Shown here: piece after piece, positions 58,924-64,000 of the stretch
Layout of the letters: each line of letters begins with the position of its first letter
Numbering within the stretch: the first letter of the stretch is position 1
Assembly (NCBI GenBank): GCA_963676435.2
Contig: CAXXOZ010000006.1
Location: forward strand, 310,001 to 374,000
DNA from: CAXXOZ01 sp963676435
Lineage (GTDB): Bacteria > Bacillota > Clostridia > Lachnospirales > Lachnospiraceae
DNA length: 64,000 nucleotides
Direction: 5' to 3'
Made by a program: the position numbers and the translations under genes
Notes under the pieces: generated by a model
The model's input: only the letters and a program-made list of their open reading frames with translations
Databases searched by the model: none
Told to the model about the DNA's origin: nothing

Positions 58924-60192
58924 TTAATACTTCATATAATTTTTCGCAGTTTCAAAAAGAGCCTTTAAATTTTCAGGTTTTGCCAAATCTAAGCTAACAT
59001 CGCAATTCAAAAAATAACCTCCACCAGGGGCACAAATATCTATTGCATTTTTAACATTTCTTGTTACTTGTTCTGGAGTACCATATTGTAATGCGGTCCC
59101 ATCAACCCCACCCGAAATGCAAACTTTTCCTGTTAACTTTTCTTTGACTTTTTCCATATTAGTATCAATAAATGTAATAATACAAGTCCCAGGTACAAGT
59201 TCTTTTGCAAATAAATCTAACTTTGCTTCGTAATTTGCTTCTAAATACAAGTGTGGTACTCCACCCATTTCGATAATTGCATCTATGCAAGCCTTCAGTC
59301 CTGGCCAATAAAATGTTTCATATTGTTCCAGGCTCATAAAATTATCCATTCCATTATGAATAAAAAATATAACAGTTTTTACTGGACGTTTTAACATCTG
59401 CTCTTTAATAGCACGTACTTGCATTTTTGTACTCGCTTCAAGAGCTATCAGTAGTTCATCTGGACACTCCAACATATCCATAGATGTATTGATCAATCCT
59501 CTCAAAGTGTCATTAAATAAATCAAATGGGGCTATTGCAACAAAATCTTGAGCCATTGGCAAACCCATATCTTTCATTTTCTCTTTGTACATCCCGCTTG
59601 CCTTAACATATTCCAACATAGATGCTCCCGAATCACATAAAGCAGTCAATGCGTTTTTTACTGGTGGGAAGGCAAAAGGGATAGTAGCATAAAGCCCTCC
59701 AGTATAAATAAAATTAGAGAAGTCTATCATACTCATTCCTTCTAAAGCACTATAATGACGTGGCATAACCTTTCTTATCATAAATCCTGTAGGATCCTCA
59801 GCATACTCAAGATACTCATCCTGCTGCATATACTCATGATCTAACACCTGAAATCCTCTATTGGGATCATTAAAGTGTTTTCCTGGCCATTGTACATATT
59901 GACACCCCATAATATCAAGTGGCTTTCCCGGAAAAATACTTTCTGGACCCCATGCTAAATCTGGTTGAAATTCTTCATGATAACGTATAAAAGATGGAAT
60001 ACAGTTTTTATAATCATCCATTGTGTCTTTTATTGAAGTTTCATTATAGTACAATATCGGAAGATACATTACCATAGGTGCTGTCAAAACTCTATCTGTT
60101 CGTTTACATGAAATTGTATCATTGTAGAATTCTAACTTTTCTAAATATTTCTGATTTTCTTCTTTTTTTTCTTTAATATTATTATCTAACAT
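58924..60192 (-). CDS. UroD-family protein, paralogue of 43006
   Basis: A 422-residue UroD-superfamily protein with the same layout as 43006 (YVQWPGKHFNDPN, MPRHYSALEGMS, CAPGGGYFLNCDVSLDLA at the C-terminus). Conserved Cys in DICAPGGG and acids in LYLEANYEAKLD may bind zinc. It is divergent from PucR 2 at 60522, whose gene is the likely regulator. The reaction is probably transfer of a methyl group or decarboxylation on a small aromatic; no heme genes are nearby. Confidence 0.83.
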   Translation of the reverse strand: MLDNNIKEKKEENQKYLEKLEFYNDTISCKRTDRVLTAPMVMYLPILYYNETSIKDTMDDYKNCIPSFIRYHEEFQPDLAWGPESIFPGKPLDIMGCQYVQWPGKHFNDPNRGFQVLDHEYMQQDEYLEYAEDPTGFMIRKVMPRHYSALEGMSMIDFSNFIYTGGLYATIPFAFPPVKNALTALCDSGASMLEYVKASGMYKEKMKDMGLPMAQDFVAIAPFDLFNDTLRGLINTSMDMLECPDELLIALEASTKMQVRAIKEQMLKRPVKTVIFFIHNGMDNFMSLEQYETFYWPGLKACIDAIIEMGGVPHLYLEANYEAKLDLFAKELVPGTCIITFIDTNMEKVKEKLTGKVCISGGVDGTALQYGTPEQVTRNVKNAIDICAPGGGYFLNCDVSLDLAKPENLKALFETAKNYMKY

Positions 60193-60456
60193 ACTTCTCT
60201 CCTTTATTCAAAATAATCGTTCTGTTACAGTGTTTTAATATCCAACGTGTATCAAATAAACATTTTTTACGCATTTATAACTTCTATTTCTAAAATAGAT
60301 AGCATGCAGTTTTCTGATTGCTAAAATATATATTATGCACTATTCCAAGACGGACAACTATAAATATGCAATCATCATTCATGAATGACTTTATTATAAA
60401 TCCAATAATTTTAGATGAAAATGTACGAATTGCCCAATCTACAGCAAAAAAAATTT

Positions 60457-60485
60457 TTGACATTTTGTGCTATTAGTACTATGAT
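60457..60485 (+). promoter_or_regulatory. Sigma-A promoter of PucR 2
   Basis: TTGACA at 60457-60462, a 17-base spacer and TATGAT at 60480-60485, with AGGAGG and the start 36 bases later. The rest of the 329-base divergent gap 60193-60521 holds a short ATTCATGAAT palindrome and no gene. Confidence 0.75.
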
Positions 60486-60521
60486 AAAATTCAATTCATT
60501 TTGTAATAGGAGGTATTATTT

Positions 60522-61964
60522 ATGAAACTGAGCATGTGGATTTTAGCAGACTGGTTAACGAAACATTCTCCGGTATTACATATTAAAGATGGAGCATCGA
60601 CTCTTAGCGGGGTACGAGTTTTTTCTAGCGAAACAGTAATTAAAGAAAACAATGTATATCTTGGAAGGTCAAAGGATTTTATCACATCTGGATCGAATAA
60701 TGTTATCTGTGTACATGGGCATGACATGATAATTTTACAGACTAGCGATGTTGAATTGGTGCTTAATGAAATTTATGAAGCTTTTGATTTTTATAACAAC
60801 TGGTCAGATGGTATAAAATACAAACTTTATAAGGGGTGTACTTTACAACAAATTATTGATGAAAGCTCTACTGTTTTTGATGATCCCATTGTTGTATACG
60901 ATTCTGGAACCGTTGCAATTGCTTATTCATCACAATTTGGTTTGGGTAGTTTGGATGATGAATGGGATAGCGTACTTTTAACGCAATGTAATTCTTTGGA
61001 GAAATTATATAAACTAAATTCATTTTTAAAAGATAATATATTTGGTCGTGAAGTTAAAGTTATCAGTCATAAAGAGTTTAGTCGAGTATCAATGTGGCGA
61101 AATATCTATTTTGATAAAAAATTCATAGGGAGAATGATAATAATAGAGAACAATCATAAAATAACACCTGGTAGAGTTTGCCTCTGCGATGAACTAGGTA
61201 ATCTTATCGAAGAATGGATTTGTTATAATACTATTCAAAATGAGGTACGTGAAAATTATGAATTTTTAATAGATTTATTAGATGGAAATCCTGTTGAAAA
61301 AGACAATTTAGTTCAGAGATTGGAGATAATGTCGTGGTTTATTGATGATCCTAAAATTGTTATAAATATAACTACGTTATCAAGTAATATTATTTTAAAA
61401 CCACTCATATTAATCCTAAAGCGAACATTCAATGATTGTTTTATATTTGAATACCAAAACAATACAATTATTATAATCAACCTGAAGATTATTTCACATA
61501 ATTCATTTTTGAAACTTATCAAGCCTCTACTTAAACAAAGTAATAGCTATTGTGGTGTAAGTTATGAGTTCTCAAATATTGAAGATATTAAAACACATTA
61601 CGACCAAAGTGTAATAGCACTTAAATATTGTTCAAAGCAAATAGGTGAAATATATTTTTGCAAGGACTATGCGCTAGAATACTTTTACAGTTTTACAAAA
61701 TCACAAATTAAAGTAAATATAATTCATCCCGGATTATTAACCTTAAAAAAATACGATTCTTTTAATCAAAGTGATTTATTTGATACACTATATCACTACA
61801 TATTAAATGAGCGAAATTTAGTAAAAACAGCATCTATTTTGTGTATGCATAGAAACACTTTGCTATATCGCTTAAATAGAATTAAAGAGCTAACTGATAT
61901 TGATTTAGATGATTCTTATACTAGAGAATTACTTCTCATTTCGTTCAATCTGATTGAAGTTTAA
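60522..61964 (+). CDS. PucR-family transcriptional regulator (2)
   Basis: A 480-residue regulator: N-terminal sensor (1-110) without a recognisable enzyme fold, a GAF-like middle, and the C-terminal PucR HTH (NLVKTASILCMHRNTLLYRLNRI, about 438-460). It is divergent from a UroD-family gene, mirroring the PucR 1/UroD pair at 49535-52136. It probably activates the UroD gene in response to its substrate. Confidence 0.87.
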   Translation: MKLSMWILADWLTKHSPVLHIKDGASTLSGVRVFSSETVIKENNVYLGRSKDFITSGSNNVICVHGHDMIILQTSDVELVLNEIYEAFDFYNNWSDGIKYKLYKGCTLQQIIDESSTVFDDPIVVYDSGTVAIAYSSQFGLGSLDDEWDSVLLTQCNSLEKLYKLNSFLKDNIFGREVKVISHKEFSRVSMWRNIYFDKKFIGRMIIIENNHKITPGRVCLCDELGNLIEEWICYNTIQNEVRENYEFLIDLLDGNPVEKDNLVQRLEIMSWFIDDPKIVINITTLSSNIILKPLILILKRTFNDCFIFEYQNNTIIIINLKIISHNSFLKLIKPLLKQSNSYCGVSYEFSNIEDIKTHYDQSVIALKYCSKQIGEIYFCKDYALEYFYSFTKSQIKVNIIHPGLLTLKKYDSFNQSDLFDTLYHYILNERNLVKTASILCMHRNTLLYRLNRIKELTDIDLDDSYTRELLLISFNLIEV

Positions 61965-62041
61965 ATTTTTTCAACTGATTATCTTCTGGGTGAAAAATAT
62001 TATTATTATAAGTTTAATGTTAATAAAAAACGTAATGTTTC

Positions 62042-63604
62042 CTAAAAAATAGAAATATAGTCCAAGATTTTTATAGACAGTTCTATGTGAAATTTTTCAT
62101 CATAATTCAATAAATTTAATCCATAAAGCGTCTTTATTTTTTTAAGGTGATATACAACATTATTACGATGCATGTTTAGTTTCTCTGCAGTTTGAGATAA
62201 ATTTTCACTACAATTCAAAAAGGTTTTTAATAGAATAAAAAGATTTGATCCATTCTTTTTATCGTGCTCAATCACTTTTAGAATGATTGGATTACAATAA
62301 TTTAATAAATCAATGCTCTCACCACAAGATTTAAAGAAATCTTCAACTACGCATTTATCATAAAAACAAAAAACATTCAAATACATTTCTTTTGTAAATT
62401 TTTCAAAAAGATATATAGCAGTTTCAGCCTGTTTTACTGCACATCTAATATCCATAAGTGAATGAAACTTTCTACTTATCCCACATACATATTTATAATG
62501 TATCAATTCGTTTTTTATCGTTTTTAATGTCAACAAAAATATACTGTTAGTCTTTTCATCTCTCTCTGTATTATTTAGAAAAAAAAGTATGTAGATTTTT
62601 GAATCTAGAGAAAATATGTACGAGTTTTTCAGAATTGACTCGAGAACTTTAATTAAATGTCCTATAGACATTGTATAATTAGAAATAGACATCAGCCTCA
62701 TTAAATAAAAAGTTCCCTCAAAAGGCATTTCAATATACTCAAGTCTTTCTTTTAAATCTTTTTCATTTATAACATCGTTAATAAAAAGATCTGAAATTAA
62801 ATAATCCTGCATATGCCTCATACCTAAAATGTTATTTTGACTTCTTTCTAAATACAAAGATATTTTTGTAGACAAGAAACTAAGCAATTCTTTAGCATAT
62901 TCTACGTCTTCAACAGGAATACGAAGAATAACAATATAAGCGACGGTGTGCTCATTAACTTTTATCATCATTGTTATCTCACTAAACATTTCATCAGAAA
63001 AATATTTCGCATAAGCAATTCCATTTTTTTCTAATTCTGTAAATATATTATCTTTTTCGAACATAAAAACAACTTCAGATGGCAAAAACCCCTTTTCCAT
63101 TATGGGCCCAAAAATTTCATCCTCAAAATCAATTCCTCTACTGCTTGCTATAACTTTTAAAGCCATATCATATAAAATCAAAGGAAATCCAATTATTTCC
63201 TCGGTTATATTTAGCATTTCATCTAAACCCGAATCTGTCATCAAGTCAAAATCTAATATTCTTTCCCAATTCTCTAATCTATGAAATATGTCATGTAATT
63301 CATTAACAATAAATGCTTTTTCTAATTCGCTTATACAATAAAAAAGCGTGTCCTTTTCTTCCATTTTCTCACTTTTTTTATTACTCACACAAAGAACTAA
63401 AGCTTCAATATTGTCATTGTTTGAAATATAGGGATGAAATTCATCACAAATGTAAAGGTATTCCAATTCGGTTTTTTTATAATCTAAAGGTAATTGTTTT
63501 ATACCTCTAATATATTTCAACTCATTTTTTTGAAAGTCCAAAATCTCAATTAATAATAATTTCCTTTTTAAACTTGTTAATAATACATTTAATGAAATAA
63601 GCAT
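62042..63604 (-). CDS. PucR-family transcriptional regulator (3)
   Basis: A 520-residue regulator with ATG 63604 behind AGGAGGTG (the longer frame starts upstream without a ribosome site). The N-terminal ~110 residues are the PucR-type sensor, then a central GGDEF-like or GAF-like region, and the C-terminal HTH is LSQTAEKLNMHRNNVVYHLKKI. It is convergent to PucR 2 and divergent from the ferredoxin gene at 63804, with a dyad in the shared gap. Confidence 0.87.
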   Translation of the reverse strand: MLISLNVLLTSLKRKLLLIEILDFQKNELKYIRGIKQLPLDYKKTELEYLYICDEFHPYISNNDNIEALVLCVSNKKSEKMEEKDTLFYCISELEKAFIVNELHDIFHRLENWERILDFDLMTDSGLDEMLNITEEIIGFPLILYDMALKVIASSRGIDFEDEIFGPIMEKGFLPSEVVFMFEKDNIFTELEKNGIAYAKYFSDEMFSEITMMIKVNEHTVAYIVILRIPVEDVEYAKELLSFLSTKISLYLERSQNNILGMRHMQDYLISDLFINDVINEKDLKERLEYIEMPFEGTFYLMRLMSISNYTMSIGHLIKVLESILKNSYIFSLDSKIYILFFLNNTERDEKTNSIFLLTLKTIKNELIHYKYVCGISRKFHSLMDIRCAVKQAETAIYLFEKFTKEMYLNVFCFYDKCVVEDFFKSCGESIDLLNYCNPIILKVIEHDKKNGSNLFILLKTFLNCSENLSQTAEKLNMHRNNVVYHLKKIKTLYGLNLLNYDEKFHIELSIKILDYISIF

Positions 63605-63743
63605 TTTACACCTCCTGAATTGCATAGATAATTATACACTACAAGATTACAATTCAATCGTCAACTTTTTTAGCAAACAATTGTTTTGTGATATCTTACA
63701 ATAAAACTATTTTTAAAATACATTATTTTATACGATTTGTAAA

Positions 63744-63759
63744 TGAAATAACTATTTCA
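63744..63759. promoter_or_regulatory. Dyad between PucR 3 and the ferredoxin gene
   Basis: TGAAATA and TATTTCA mirror each other around AC. It lies in the divergent gap 63605-63803 and could be a PucR 3 binding site. Confidence 0.4.
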
Positions 63760-63803
63760 TAAGTGTTATTTTATTTGTATCATTTAAAAAGGAGAAGATA
63801 CCT

Positions 63804-64000
63804 ATGAATACAATTATTGTTAACAAAGATCTATGCATTGGATGCAAAATTTGTTTTAAATCTTGTTTCATTGATGTAATAAAATGGGATAAGGATCAGA
63901 ACAAGCCTTTAATAATGTATCCTGAGGAGTGCGTTCAATGTGGATTCTGTGAATTAAACTGTCCAAAAAGAGCACTGAAAGTGGAACCTGATTATGAAAA
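63804..64000 (+). CDS. Two-cluster 4Fe-4S ferredoxin-type protein (cut by window edge)
   Basis: The first 65 residues of a gene that runs off the right edge. CIGCKICFKSC (11-21) and CVQCGFCELNC (43-53) are complete 4Fe-4S motifs, each followed or preceded by the usual residues. The ribosome site AAGGAG lies upstream. It is probably the small subunit of a flavin or reductase system like the fumarate-reductase-type genes earlier in the window, perhaps with such a flavoprotein encoded next. Confidence 0.85.
   Translation, partial: MNTIIVNKDLCIGCKICFKSCFIDVIKWDKDQNKPLIMYPEECVQCGFCELNCPKRALKVEPDYE

Noticed and set aside
43006..60192. UroD-family genes as heme biosynthesis (hemE)
   Set aside because: No other heme gene is nearby, there are three paralogues, and two have regulator or transporter neighbours typical of catabolism.

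Overview
The window reads as low-GC DNA from a strictly anaerobic Gram-positive bacterium of the Clostridia (Eubacteriales). Grounds: strong AGGAGG-type ribosome sites, TTG/GTG starts, the rpsF-ssb-rpsR core block, a Gram-positive LexA box, ferredoxin-linked flavoenzymes and a tungsten/molybdenum aldehyde ferredoxin oxidoreductase. I cannot name the species. No complete rRNA, tRNA or CRISPR array is visible.

Left end, 1-12,000, is an accessory region. Copies of a ~100-150 bp element built of short tandem repeats, the 3' end of a cysteine tRNA-like sequence and an identical hairpin terminator separate two small payloads. One is a subtilisin protease, a secreted protein and an ECF sigma/anti-sigma pair, apparently under a shared promoter motif. 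The other is an AbiE-type toxin-antitoxin pair with a four-site operator. From 6,570 to 11,940 lies decayed material: a frameshifted ABC ATPase, the N-terminal fragment of a C39-peptidase bacteriocin exporter, an SdpI-like pseudogene and tandem LytTR-type operator boxes.

The middle, 12,600-30,520, is a redox catabolism region. A TetR-controlled operon encodes a fumarate-reductase-like flavoprotein, a ferredoxin and a phloretin-hydrolase/PhlG-type C-C hydrolase. After an extracellular phosphatase, an AraC regulator and two lipoproteins comes an NmrA-like protein and a LysR gene, then an operon of two ~675-residue old-yellow-enzyme flavoproteins, a short-chain dehydrogenase, a polyferredoxin, an aldehyde:ferredoxin oxidoreductase and a 52-residue helix-turn-helix protein. 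Together they suggest reductive anaerobic breakdown of a plant aromatic such as a flavonoid; the substrate is inference.

From 30,568 to 54,884 the window holds a GLUG-repeat surface protein, a TrpXYZ-type ABC importer, a LexA-controlled mutagenesis/repair operon (small protein, Y-family polymerase, SRAP protein), a LysR-controlled sugar-type ABC importer with two permeases, UroD-family proteins that may be methyltransferases, an MFS transporter, nadB-nadC, a PucR regulator, and a YtrA-type GntR/ABC operon.

The right end starts with rpsF-ssb-rpsR (55,081-56,147). A second repeat-bounded insertion zone follows, carrying an extra RNase III with two dsRNA-binding domains, a small acidic protein, a broken parA and an IS91-family transposase fragment. 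The end holds another UroD protein, two PucR regulators and a truncated ferredoxin gene.
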